A DNA stretch of 64,000 nt from Aldrovandia affinis (GCA_029706075.1 JAINUG010000198.1:124001-188000), one strand, 5' to 3'; positions 11,325-20,743 are shown, numbered from the stretch's first letter. The notes: generated by a model not told the origin, from the sequence alone. Numbers and translations are program-made.

Positions 11325-11718
11325 AAGGGCCTCCTGAGGACCCATCATGCCCTGCTGTTGCCGGGCCTGAGGGCACACTACTGTGTCCTCCTTACCTGGC
11401 ATCGCTGACCTCCTGAGGGCCCCTTGCTGCTGGTTCCTGCCGGCCTCCCTGAGGGCCCATCACGCCCTGCTGTCACCGGGCTTGAGGACCAATCGCACAC
11501 TGCTGTGTCCTCCTTACCTGGCATCGCTGACCTCTCTGAGGGCCCCTTGCTGCTGGCTCCTGCCGGCCTCCCTGAGGGCCCATCATGCCCTGTTGTTGCC
11601 GGGCCTGAGGACCCATCGCACACTACTGTGTCCTCCTTACCTGGCATCGCTGACCTCCCTGCCTCCCTGGGGCCCATCATGCCCTCCTTGCTGCTGGTTC
11701 CTGGCGGCCTCCCTGAGG
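11325..11718 (+). repeat. 123-bp minisatellite, unit 3 (about 3 copies, rearranged)
   Basis: Same monomer. The first copy is shortened and the last carries an extra GCCTCCCTGGGGCCC block near 11660. The plus frame still runs into the hAT fragment that follows. Confidence 0.85.
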
Positions 11719-11906
11719 GGAGATTAAATATCAGCATCCACAATGCTAAGGTAAAGGAAAACCGTGAGATTTTAAAAGACCTTATTAATGCAACCTGCTT
11801 CCTAGCCAAACAGGAATTCGCATTTCGTGGTAATGATGAGAGTGCAAACTCTTCTAATCGTGGCAACTATGTGGAGCTATTACATGCTTTTGCGGACAAA
11901 GATTAA
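11424..11906 (+). pseudogene. chimeric frame: minisatellite peptide fused to hAT fragment, copy 3
   Basis: A 160-codon frame with about two 41-residue repeats continues in frame into GRLNISIHNAKVKENREIL and NRGNYVELLHAFADKD. It ends at the same premature stop as copy 2. The broken remainder of the domain runs on to about 12232, with a further 2-base loss near 12081 relative to copies 1 and 2. The shared stop shows that the break preceded the tandem duplication. Confidence 0.65.
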
Positions 11907-12795
11907 AAGTTAGCTAGACATTTGGAGACATCCACTGTGTTTTCTGGCTTATCAAACAGAATACAGAACGATCGAAGCAGTTGGTGATGTAATTAGAAAT
12001 GATATGAGAGGAGATTAATACAGCCCCATTTGTTGCAGTCGAAGTAGACGACACAACGGATGTCACAAACAAAGCCAGAGTCTGTAATTTTGCGTTGTGT
12101 GGCTAAAACTGAGGTGACTTGTGAGGTGAGGGAGGGGGGCGTTCTTGGGATTTGAGGATGTGAGTGATGACAGACGAGCACCGGCTGTTGCTGATTATGT
12201 TTTGGGAGTGTTGGGGAAATACAAGTGCGTTGAATTTACTGTGACTTCATTTACAAGTAAAGTTAAGACTATGCAATACATATTTTCATTTGTGTTGAAT
12301 GAGTATGAATAGTGGAACTGCATTGGCAAATAAAACGTGAATCGAATAGGCCTACGTAACTTACCTGTATGCGTGTTTTGTAAAGAACGCTGATATGAAA
12401 TATGAAACATACGGTTGCCTAACCAATAGTCATTGCGCAACCTGCCAATTGACGGGTGAATTTAAGCTGCAAAAAATTTTTTGGACGTTAACGCAAACGC
12501 ATTACTTGACACCAAACTTGCATACCGCTGACTGTTTTCATAGTCACACCCCCTATTGCGCTGCCCAGCCCATAGTCGCGCAAACGCCTTCATTGCGCAC
12601 CATGAAATTGCCAAACTCAGCAGAGAAATATTACGTTTGCGACAGACGAAACTGACAATTCGCCTGCGCTAGGGCATAACGCTGCTAAGCGCCGGCACAA
12701 AAACAGGGCCCAATATCTCTTATAGATAAAAAAGCTTTTGTTTTCTTCTGTAATGTTCTCAATACCATCCGTTCCCATATCTTTTTTTCCTTTTT

Positions 12796-13440
12796 TTGCC
12801 AAAGGGCCTCCCTGAGGACCCATCATGCCCTGCTGTTGCCGGGCCTGAGGACCAATCGCACACTGCTGTGTCCTCCTTACCTGGCATCGCTGACCTCCCT
12901 GACGGCCCCTTGCTGCTGGTTCCTGCCGGCCTCCCTGAGGGCCCATCATGCCCTGTTGTTGCCGGGCCTGAGGACCCATCGCACACTGCTGTGTCCTCCT
13001 TACCTGGGGTCGCTGACCTCTCTGAGGGCCCCTTGCTGCTGGTTCCTGCCGGCCTCCCTGAGGGCCCATCGCGCCCTGGTGTTGCCGGGTCTGAGGACCA
13101 ATCGCACACTGCTGTGTCCTCCTTACCTGGCGTCGCTGACATCTCTGAGGGCCCCTTGCTGCTGGTTCCTGCCAGCCTCCCTGAGGGCCCATCACGCCCT
13201 GCTGTCACCGGGCTTGAGGACCCATCGCACACTACTGTGTCCTCCTTACCTGGCGTCGCTGACCTCCCTGAGGGCCCCTTGCTGCTGGTTCCTGCCGGCC
13301 TCCCTGAGGGCCCATCACGCCCTGCTGTTGCCGGGCCTGAGGACCCATCGCACACTGCTGTGTCCTCCTTGCCTGGCGTCGCTGACCTCCCTGAGGGCCC
13401 CTTGCTGCTGGTTACTGCCAGCCTCCCTAAGGGCTGTCCT
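12796..13440 (+). repeat. 123-bp minisatellite, expanded array (5 copies)
   Basis: The CACACTGCTGTGTCCTCC-type box occurs at about 12858, 12982, 13105, 13227 and 13349, spaced 122-124 bases. The plus-strand frame stays open from 12796 to 13644. No hAT fragment follows this array, unlike units 1-3. Confidence 0.9.
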
Positions 13441-13850
13441 CCTTGCCTGGCGTCGCTGACCTCCCTGAGGGCCCCTTGCTGCTGGCTCCTGCTGGCCTCC
13501 CTGAGGAACCATCACGCCCTGGTGTTGCCGGCCTCCCTGAGGGCCCATCGCGCCCTGGTGTTGCCGGCCTCCCTGAGGGCCCATCGCGCCTGCTGTTGGG
13601 CCTCCATGGGGGCCCATCGCGCCTGGTGTTGCCGGCCTCCCTGAGGGCCCATCGCGCCCTGCTCTCGGGGGCCCCTGGGGGCCCTCGCTGCTGGCTCCTG
13701 CCGGCCTCCCTGAGGGCCCGTCTCGCGCCTGCTGTCGCCGGCCTCCCTGGGGGCCCCTCGCCGCTGGCTCCTGCCGGCCTCCCTGAGGGCCCATCGCCCC
13801 CTGCTGTCGCCGGCCACCCTGAGGGCCCATCACAAGCGATTCGCCAGTTC
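13441..13850 (+). repeat. shortened minisatellite variants (about 40-60 bp)
   Basis: The monomer decays into shorter repeats of CCTCCCTGAGGGCCCATCGC followed by CTGGTGTTGCCGG. The plus-strand peptide here is built of LPEGPSRPGVAG units, but the reading frames shift between copies. Confidence 0.8.
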
Positions 13851-13985
13851 ATCAGGCGCGCATGGAAGGCCCTGAAATGCAGCTTCTGCTGCTGCTGGGT
13901 CCATCGTAATGGAATAAACATTATTATTATTTTTTTCTATCTTCTTTTCCTTTTACATTTTTTTTTTTTTTTTTAACGAAAATAA
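13851..13985. other. array edge with AATAAA and T-tract
   Basis: After the array comes CGCGCATGGAAGGCCCTGAA, a CTGCTG run and GGAATAAACATTATT, then a long T-tract. Read on the minus strand the same DNA starts with a short Gln-rich segment (TQQQQKLHFRAFHARLMNW) that runs into the array in frame. The block recurs at 16020-16160, where the minus frame begins MDPQQQQKLHFRAFHARLMKW. It could be the 3' end of a plus transcript or the 5' coding end of a minus one. Confidence 0.5.
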
Positions 13986-13989
13986 AGTG

Positions 13990-14340
13990 CCCAAGTTGAA
14001 GAGGCTGACTAAGCCCGAGCCTGGGAGTGGCCCTGGGAGGGCCAGGCTGTTTCCTGGGAGGACCTGCAGGCCTGCCCAGAAGAGTGGATGGCAGACCTGC
14101 CCAGTGCGGGATATCCACTGGTGCGGAAGTTGTGAAAGGGATGGTCATCATTGGCACCACTGTCCAGAAGCAATGAATGGGACTGCCCACCAGCTTCTTC
14201 TCTCCCTAACTGAGGAGGAGAGGAAGGCCCTAAGGCTAGGTCAGACACACCCCGAGACCTCCACCATGCCAAGGCCACAACCAGTCCAGGCTCCCCAGGC
14301 AACTACGACTCTCCAGGATGCCCTTGAGAGGGCCCTGGGG
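13990..14340 (+). pseudogene. zinc-knuckle (gag-like) coding fragment, inverted-repeat arm 1
   Basis: The plus strand encodes CGSCERDGHHWHHC, a perfect CX2CX4HX4C zinc knuckle, followed by LLLSLTEEERKALRLGQTH and a Pro/Gln/Thr-rich tail. Upstream, a different frame gives a protein-like WEDLQACPEEWMADLPSAGY, so the fragment is frameshifted. CCHC knuckles bind nucleic acid and are typical of retroelement gag proteins; the exact family is not recognised. A mirror copy lies at 14655-15035 on the other strand, and both are duplicated 2.18 kb downstream. Confidence 0.6.
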
Positions 14341-14384
14341 GCCCATCATGCCCTGTCTCCCAAAGGGCCCATCGCGCCCATCTC

Positions 14385-14600
14385 CACTCTGTGCTCTGTG
14401 CTCTCCGCTCTGTGCTCTGTGTTCTGTGCTCTGCGCTCTGTGCTCTCCGCTCTGTGCTCTCCGCTCTGTGCTCTGTGCTCTCCGCTCTGTGCCCTCCGCT
14501 CTGTGCCCTCCGCTCTGTGCTCCGCTCTGTGCTCTGCGCTCTGTGCTCTCCGCTCTGCTCTGTGCTCTCCGCTCTGTGCTCTGCGCTCTGTGCTCCCTCA
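14385..14600. repeat. CTCTGTGCTCTCCG microsatellite in hairpin loop
   Basis: About 215 bases of imperfect GCTCTGTGCTCTCC/GCTCTGCGCTCTGTG repeats. It lies between the two zinc-knuckle arms and creates spurious frames in all three phases. Confidence 0.9.
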
Positions 14601-14654
14601 GGGAGGCTGGCGGAGGCTGGCAGTGGCAGGCAAGGAGAGGACCTCCAGCAGGCT

Positions 14655-15035
14655 CTCAAGGCATTCCTGGAGAGTCGTAGTTGCCTGGGGAGCCTGGACT
14701 GGTTGTGGCCTTGGCATTGTGGAGGTCTCGGGGTGTGTCTGACCTAGCCTTAGGGCCTTCCTCTCCTCCTCAGTTAGGGAGAGAAGAAGCTGGTGGACAG
14801 TCCCATTCATTGCTTCTGGACAGTGGTGCCAATGACGACCATCCCTTTTGCAACTTCCGCACCAGTGGATATCCTGCACTGGGCACACAGACCAGTGATG
14901 GTCTGGCTCCCCACACCACTCACACCAGAGAAAGATTCTGCTCAGCTCTTCCCATGGGCCCCTGCCTCCGGATTCCTCCAATGGAAGGTCCACTGGAACA
15001 GCAAAGGACAGCCAGTGCCTGAGGACCAATCGCAC
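14655..15035 (-). pseudogene. zinc-knuckle (gag-like) coding fragment, inverted-repeat arm 2
   Basis: On the minus strand the frame reads PVDLPLEESGGRGPWEEL, then two knuckles, CEWCGEPDHHWSVC and CGSCKRDGRHWHHC, both CX2CX4HX4C, and then LSLTEEERKALRLG. The tail RPQPVQAPQATTTLQ matches arm 1. It keeps one more knuckle than arm 1 because the match with arm 1 ends near 14888. On the minus strand the 123-bp array lies upstream and another frame is open across the junction. A gag remnant is the best guess; a host CCHC protein cannot be excluded. Confidence 0.6.
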
Positions 15036-15640
15036 ACTGCTGTGTCCTCCTTACCTGGCATCGCTGACCTCCCTGAGGGCCCCTTGCTGCTGGCTCCTGC
15101 CGGCCTCCCTGAGGGCCCATCATGCCCTGCTGTTGCCGGGCCTGAGGACCCATCGCACACTGCTGTGTCCTCCTTACCTGGCATCGCTGACCTCCCTGGG
15201 GCTCCTTGCTGCTGGTTCCTGCCGGCCTCCCTGAGGGCCCATCATGCCCTGCTGTTGCCGGGCCTGAGGACCAATCGCACACTGCTGTGTCCTCCTTGCC
15301 TGGCGTCGCTGACCTCCCTGAGGGCCCCTTGCTGCTGGTTACTGCCAGCCTCCCTATGGGCCCATCATGCCCTGCTGTCACCGGACTTGAGGACCCATCG
15401 CACACTACTGTGTCCTCCTTGCCTGGCGTCGATGACCTCTGAGGGCCCTTGCTGCTGGCTCCTGGTGCCTCCCTGAGGAACCATCACACCCTGGTGTTGC
15501 CGGGCCTCGCACACTGCTGTGTCCTCCTTACCTGGCGTCGCTGACCTCCCTGAGGGCCCCTTGCTGCTGGTTACTGCCAGCCTCCCTGAGGGGCCCATCA
15601 TGCCCTGCTGTTGCCGGGCCTGAGGACCAATCGCACACTG
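15018..15640 (+). repeat. 123-bp minisatellite, second expanded array
   Basis: About five copies of the same monomer, with boxes at about 15031, 15155, 15277, 15400 and 15508. Deletions break the plus frame after 15441. Confidence 0.9.
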
Positions 15641-16010
15641 CTGTGCCCTCGCGACCTCCTGGCTGTTACTGCCAGCCTCCCTGAGGACCCTCGCCCTGGG
15701 GCCCCTCCCTGAGGGCCCTGCGCCCTGCTGTTGCCGGCCTCCATGGGGCCCATCGCGCCCTGGTGTTGCCGGCCTCCCTGAGGGCCCATCGCGCCCTGCT
15801 GTTGCCGGCCTCCCTGGGGACCCATCACGCCCTGCTGCCGGCCTCCTGGGGGCCCTCGCTGCTGGCTCCTGCGGCCTCCCTGAGGGCCCGTCTCGCCCTG
15901 CTGTCGCTGGCCTCCCTGGGGGACCCTCGCCGCTGGCTCCTGCCGGCCTCCCTGAGGGCCCATCGCCCCCTGCTGTCGCCGGCCACCCTGAGGGCCCATC
16001 GCAAGGGATT
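15641..16010 (+). repeat. shortened minisatellite variants, second array
   Basis: Same kind of decay as at 13441-13850, ending in the same CGCGCATGGAAGGCCCTGAA edge block at about 16026, 2.17 kb after its first copy. Confidence 0.8.
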
Positions 16011-16174
16011 CGCCATTTCATCAGGCGCGCATGGAAGGCCCTGAAATGCAGCTTCTGCTGCTGCTGCGGGTCCATCGTGATGGAATAAACATTATTTTAT
16101 TTTTTTTCTATCTTCTTTTCCTCCTCCGTAAATTTATTTTTTTTTTTTTTTTTTTTGACGAAAAGAAAGTGCCA

Positions 16175-16520
16175 CAAGTTTAAGAGGCTGACTAAGCCCA
16201 GAGCCTGGGAGTGGCCCCGGGAGGGCCAGGCTGTTTCCTGGGAGGACCTGCAGGCCTGCCCAGAAGAGTGGATGGCAGACCTGCCCAGTGCGGGATATCC
16301 ACTGGTGCGGAAGTTGTGAAAGGGATGGTCATCATTGGCACCACTGTCCAGAAGCAATGAATGGGACTGCCCACCAGCTTCTTCTCTCCCTAACTGAGGA
16401 GGAGAGGAAGGCCCTAAGGCTAGGTCAGACACACCCCGAGACCTCCACCATGCCAAGGCCACAACCAGTCCAGGCTCCCCAGGCAACTACGACTCTCCAG
16501 GATGCCCTTGAGAGGGCCCT
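16175..16520 (+). pseudogene. zinc-knuckle fragment, arm 1, second copy
   Basis: Near-identical copy of 13990-14340: the CGSCERDGHHWHHC knuckle and the LSLTEEERKALRLG segment are retained. It follows a T-tract at 16137-16156, as the first copy does. Confidence 0.6.
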
Positions 16521-16565
16521 GGGGGCCCATCATGCCCTGTCTCCCAAAGGGCCCATCGCGCCCAT

Positions 16566-16785
16566 CTCCACTCTGTGCTCTGCGCTCTGTGCTCTGTGCT
16601 CTCTGTGCTCTGCTCTGCTCTCTCTGTGCTCTCCGCTCTGTGCTCTGTGCTCTCCGCTCTGTGCTCTCCGCTCTGTGCTCTCCGCTCTCTGCGCTCTGTG
16701 CTCTCCGCTCTGTGCTCTCCGCTCTGCTGCGCTCTGCGCTCTGCTCTGTGCTCTCCGCTCTGTGCTCTGCGCTCTGTGCTCCCTC
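16566..16785. repeat. CTCTGTGCTCTCCG microsatellite, second copy
   Basis: Same loop microsatellite as at 14385-14600, with a different internal arrangement of the CTCTGTG and CTCCGCT subunits. Confidence 0.9.
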
Positions 16786-16839
16786 AGGGAGGCTGGCGGA
16801 GGCTGGCAGTGGCAGGCAAGGAGAGGATCTCCAGCAGGC

Positions 16840-17214
16840 TCTCAAGGCATTCCTGGAGAGTCGTAGTTGCCTGGGGAGCCTGGACTGGTTGTGGCCTTGG
16901 CATTGTGGAGGTCTCGGGTGTGTCTGACCTAGCCTTAGGGCCTTCCTCTCCTCCTCAGTTAGGGAGAGAAGAAGCTGGTGGACAGTCCCATTCATTGCTT
17001 CTGGACAGTGGTGCCAATGACGACCATCCCTTTTGCAACTTCCGCACCAGTGGATATCCTGCACTGGGCACACAGACCAGTGATGGTCTGGCTCCCCACA
17101 CCACTCACACCAGAGAAAGATTCTGCTCAGCTCTTCCCATGGGCCCCTGCCTCCGGATTCCTCCAATGGAAGGTCCACTGGAACAGCAAAGGACAGCACC
17201 TTCTTCCCACCCAT
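16840..17214 (-). pseudogene. zinc-knuckle fragment, arm 2, second copy
   Basis: The minus frame begins MGGKKVLSFAVPVDLPLEES and runs through both CX2CX4HX4C knuckles (CEWCGEPDHHWSVC and CGSCKRDGRHWHHC) and LSLTEEERKALRLGQTH. It is then frameshifted relative to the first copy, near the segment for PETSTMPRPQ. It is not flanked by the 123-bp array on its outer side; the array system ends here. Confidence 0.6.
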
Positions 17215-17720
17215 AGGCTCGTCATAAAAAAAATAAAATTAAAAAAATTCTCTCCTCAGTTAGGGAGAAGAAGCTGGTGGACAGTCCCATTCTGTTAATT
17301 GCTTTATCTTCCTGTTTTGTTTCATTGCTTTGAAAAAATTTAATAAATTGCCCGTTGGCCTATTGGAACTACGTTTTTGTTTGGTCTTTCATCCACCCAT
17401 CACCTGGCATGGTGGCCACCCCTGCCACCCTGCTACAACCTGTTTTACAGATCATGTTTCAACATTCTTCATTAAGAAGTTGTAACTGAGATATTATGCC
17501 ATGTTAAGATAAGGTGATATCCACGCTTCATAAATGCTTCGTGAATAAATGTTTTGTGTGAGGTGTAACCAGAAGTAATGTGTGCATTTCTTAACATAAA
17601 TGTAAAAATTTGTTAGAAAAATTATATATTTGAAAAGAAGAAATTAGAAAAGAATTGTTTGATATATGTAGGGTTAAAAAAAACATCAATACTGTTAAAT
17701 GTCAAGGTACCCGAAACTTA
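17215..17720. other. edge of the repeat system; short displaced copy of the arm
   Basis: At 17252-17290 a 35-base piece of the arm (TCAGTTAGGGAGAAGAAGCT onward) reappears after an A-rich tract. AATAAA-like motifs occur at 17340. The rest, including 17440-17720, is AT-rich with no recognisable content. Confidence 0.5.
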
Positions 17721-18273
17721 CACTACCGTTGAAAAGTTTGGGGTCACCTGCTGGAAACTATTTTTATCTCATAATTGACAATGCTTTACACCGTATACAT
17801 TTCTGTAAATACTTTAAAATGACAAAAAACACATGTAACAAGGAACAAAATGAACATCAAAGAAATGTTCAAGAAAATTATATTGAAAATTGAATCTTGG
17901 ATTCCTCAAAATAGTCACCCTTTGGCGTGAGAATAGCCTCACAAACAGTGGCCATTCGGTTAATAAGTTTTAGCAGGAAATCACCCGACATGTTTTCCCA
18001 GCTATCCTGCAGCAATTCCCAGAGAAACTTGTGGGTTGCTTTGCTTTGAGTCTTCCTTTCCAGTTTGTCCCATACAAGTTCTATGGGATTGAGGTCTGGA
18101 CACTGGGCAGGCCAGGTCTTTAGTTTGAGTTGTTGTTCACATTCCTCCTTCACCAGATAGTTCTTGCACAACTTCAAGGTGTGTTTCGGGTCGTTATCTT
18201 GCTGAAGAATGAAGGAGTGCCCGATTAGCCATAGTCCAGATGGAAGGTGACCCCAAACTTTTGAACGGTAGTG
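17721..18273 (-). mobile_element. Tc1/mariner element, internally deleted
   Basis: The ends CACTACCGTTGAAAAGTTTG and, inverted, CACTACCGTTCAAAAGTTTG are 26-28-bp inverted repeats flanked by TA on both sides (17719-17720 and 18274-18275), the Tc1 target duplication. At 553 bases it is about a third of a full Tc1 element and holds only the C-terminal part of the transposase. Confidence 0.9.
17878..18248 (-). pseudogene. Tc1 transposase C-terminal fragment
   Basis: The minus frame contains SFILQQDNDPKHT (second catalytic Asp) and WPAQCPDLNPIELVWDKLE (third catalytic acidic residue), typical of the Tc1 DDE nuclease that cuts and rejoins transposon ends. The paired helix-turn-helix DNA-binding region and the first catalytic Asp are absent; the reading enters directly from the inverted repeat. 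It cannot encode an active enzyme. Confidence 0.85.
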
Positions 18274-18627
18274 TACATTCCAACATTTTGGTATTTTTGT
18301 AGCCATTCTCTTAACTATATGTGCTGCTGTGATGACAATAGTGGGTTTTACTGAAAGGCTGAAAAATTATTTCAATACTCGTGGGTATACAGGGGAATAG
18401 CCCTGTCTGGGTCATTGAATAGTTCGATTTTTTCCCATTTTAAGCAGCTCGTTAGGGCGACTTCATCTGAAGCCGAAGCGATGGGGATCCAAACTGTCTG
18501 CCGAATGGGCGACTCATTCTCTGGAGCTCTCTGAACCGATCAGTGATGGCATGTGTGACTGGCACAGAACCCATACGTACTGCTGCATTATTCTTGTGGC
18601 CTAAGTCAATGAAAATAGTTTAAAAAT

Positions 18628-18870
18628 TGTGTGTGTGCGTGCGCAAGTTTGTGTGAGTGTCAGTGTATGAGAGTGTGAGTGTGGATGTGTGTGTGTGTGT
18701 GTATGAGTGTGAGGGTGGACGTGCGTGTGTGTATGAGAGTGTGCGTGCATCTGTGTATGAGTGTGTGTGGGGGGTGTATGTGTATGTGCACGTGCACATG
18801 TGTGTAAGTGTGAGTGTATGAGAGTGTGAGTGTGGATGTGTGTGTGTGTGTGTGTGTGCATGCATGTGTG
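18628..18870. repeat. imperfect TG microsatellite
   Basis: About 240 bases of TGTGTG mixed with TGAGTG and TGCGTG units. Long CA frames on the minus strand are spurious. Confidence 0.95.
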
Positions 18871-18882
18871 TGTAGGGGTGGT

Positions 18883-19213
18883 GAGGAGCATTGAGAGAGA
18901 AGCTTAGTTATTTAGAACGGAAATAACCTCACACTGTCATTATTACAGCACATTAACAGCCAGGGAAATTGAATTGCGAAGTATGATTTTCTTTCTTCCG
19001 AAAGAAAAAAATCCATTATGTCTGGATATTTCACAGTAAAAGTGTGGCTCCCATGTCAAATTGCCTAGGGTTATGCCCACATTCAAGCTAAGCCAGCGGC
19101 AATATTCCAGTCTCACCCAGTCAGCTGCATATCTGTTATTCACTCAAAATGGTGAAATATATTTATATTTATTTTATATTATATATTTATTTTATGTATG
19201 GATATGGAGGTGT
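18883..19213 (-). repeat. left arm of a long inverted repeat with AT linker
   Basis: About 270 bases (18883-19155) are repeated inverted at 20427-20701 with high identity, including the 66-residue frame in each that starts MNNRYAADWVRLEYCRWLSL. The linker at 19156-19213 (minus strand TATCCATACATAAAATAAAT) lies on the inner side here but on the outer side of the right arm. Confidence 0.85.
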
Positions 19214-19301
19214 GGCCTTCTACCTTGACCTTCCCTGTGGGGACTTTCAGCTTTTGGCTCTCCACCAAGGTAATAATGTCCTTGATTTTTCCCCTGGCTA
19301 A

Positions 19302-19447
19302 TATACGCCATTTAGCAGATGCTTTTATCCGAAGCGACTTACAGTAATGAATGCATACATTTTTCAGTACATGTGGTCGTGGGAGTTGACCCCACAACCT
19401 AATCGTTGCCAAGGCCATGCTCTACCTACTGAGCCACACAGAACCAC
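19302..19447 (-). repeat. tRNA-derived SINE, family A
   Basis: Reverse complement reads GTGTGGCTCAGTAGGTAGAGC (box A type), a box B-like GGGGTCAACTCCC, then a tail TGTATGCATTCATTACTGTA followed by AGTCGCTTCGGATAAAAGC. Matches copies at 36757, 44353 and 60503. Confidence 0.85.
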
Positions 19448-20426
19448 TTTTATGGCCAGAGAATACAGAAATCGGAATGGCTGCTTTGCCCCACACACGG
19501 TCCTGGGCAAACCACAAACCAGTGGTATCTTCCACTGTCACTGCCCGCATCCCAGAAGCTCCACTGAAGGGGAAGGGGATTGTATGATCCTGCCTGTTGT
19601 CTGGGTTCGGGCGTGGGGCTCTGAAAGGCTGTGGCAGCAGTGGCCTCTGGGGCAGAAAGGAGTCGAACGCCACGCCCCCAGGGCCGAGAGAACATGGGCC
19701 TGCATGCACGACAGCAGAGCAGCATGTTGCCTTGAGTCGCTGTGGCGTAAACCCACCCCAGCACAAACGTGCTCTGCTTTGGTTTGGTTCCTCTCGCTTT
19801 GTGGGGGGGCACTATTATATAACAGCATGGCTGCATTATCCAGGCACATTTTGTTTGAGCTGTATGATTATCTATCCACCTCCTCAGTTCTTTCATGATA
19901 CATTCACAGTATTTCTATCGCTCTGGTGTTTTTGTCAACACTATGGAACCAGCATGCTTTCCTTTTATTGTGATTCTTGTGTTTTTGTGTTTTCTAACGG
20001 CCATATTATAATGGCTGAAACCTCTGCAGGTTCAGTGAAGCTGTTTGCAAACCTTCAATTTCACAAAAGAAGTTAATTTACAATTGTTTCAGCTCCAATT
20101 GTGTCTTAGGAAGGAATATGGACTCGTGTTTTTGATAGGTTTTAATTGTTATTCCTTCTCGTGAATTATCCTAAACCATTACCTATGCAAAGTGGTCGGT
20201 GTTAATAAATACATGCCATAATACAATACATAATTACACTGTGGATAGACATTAACATGATGGTGTGCTATAAAAAGCTTCTGTCTCTGAATTGCATTTC
20301 CACTTCCAGGTGCCTTGACCGATTTGAAAATTAATATATTTGTTCTTTGAGGACACTTCAAGATTGTTGTGTTGTCATTTATAAATGTTTAAAATTTACT
20401 TGTTTGTAAAATAGTTTTTCCCCCCA
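19448..20426. other. unique DNA between inverted-repeat arms
   Basis: Interval 19500-19800 is GC-rich and open in several frames on both strands, with no recognised domain. The overlap of open frames suggests composition, not coding. The rest is AT-rich. Confidence 0.45.
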
Positions 20427-20743
20427 TCACCATTTTGAGTGAATAACAGATATGCAGCTGACTGGGTGAGACTGGAATATTGCCGCTGGCTTAGCTTGAA
20501 TGTGGGCATAACCCTAGGCAATTTGACATGGGAGCCACACTTTTATTGTGAAATATCCAGATATAATGGATTTTTTTTTCTTTCCGAAGTAAGAAAATCA
20601 TACTTCGCAATTCAATTTCCCTGGCTGTTAATGTGCTGTAATAATGACAGTGTGAGGTTATTTCCATTCTAAATAACTAAGCTTCTCTCTCAATGCTCCT
20701 CAACCTCATATCCATACATAAAATAAATATATAATATAAAATT
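20427..20743 (+). repeat. right arm of the long inverted repeat with AT linker
   Basis: Inverted partner of 18883-19213. Here the arm comes first (20427-20701) and the linker CATATCCATACATAAAATAA follows it, so the two copies are circularly permuted with respect to each other. Confidence 0.85.

Larger units (their letters stand above)
8360..12711 (+). repeat. three tandem composite units of about 1.38, 1.50 and 1.48 kb
   Basis: The GGGCCC of the transposon right end recurs at 8354, 9732, 11229 and 12706, giving periods of 1378, 1497 and 1477 bases. Each unit reads in the same order: an AATATCTCTTATAGATAAAA leader, a T-tract, a 123-bp minisatellite of two to three copies, a hAT transposase fragment, an AT-rich stretch of about 500 bases, and the right-end repeat. 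Length differences come mainly from minisatellite copy number and small deletions. Confidence 0.9.

Noticed and set aside
12617..13921. Several long overlapping open frames on both strands of the satellite as separate genes
   Set aside because: A GC-rich repeat unit that is a multiple of three automatically opens several frames. Only the plus frame joined to the hAT fragment and the minus frame linked to the zinc knuckles deserve comment.
14391..14747. Leu/Cys/Ser- and Arg/Glu-rich frames over the CTCTGTG repeat
   Set aside because: Pure translations of a microsatellite, open in all phases; not genes.
8446..16010. CRISPR-like array or bacterial repeat protein
   Set aside because: The repeats are 123 bp with no unique spacers and no cas genes. 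The surrounding SINEs, LINEs and TA/TTAA transposons are animal-type.
18601..18891. His/Thr-rich proteins on the minus strand
   Set aside because: Translation of the TG microsatellite.
19347..19898. 183-codon frame as a gene
   Set aside because: It starts inside a SINE and overlaps open frames on the other strand. No motif or splice context supports it.
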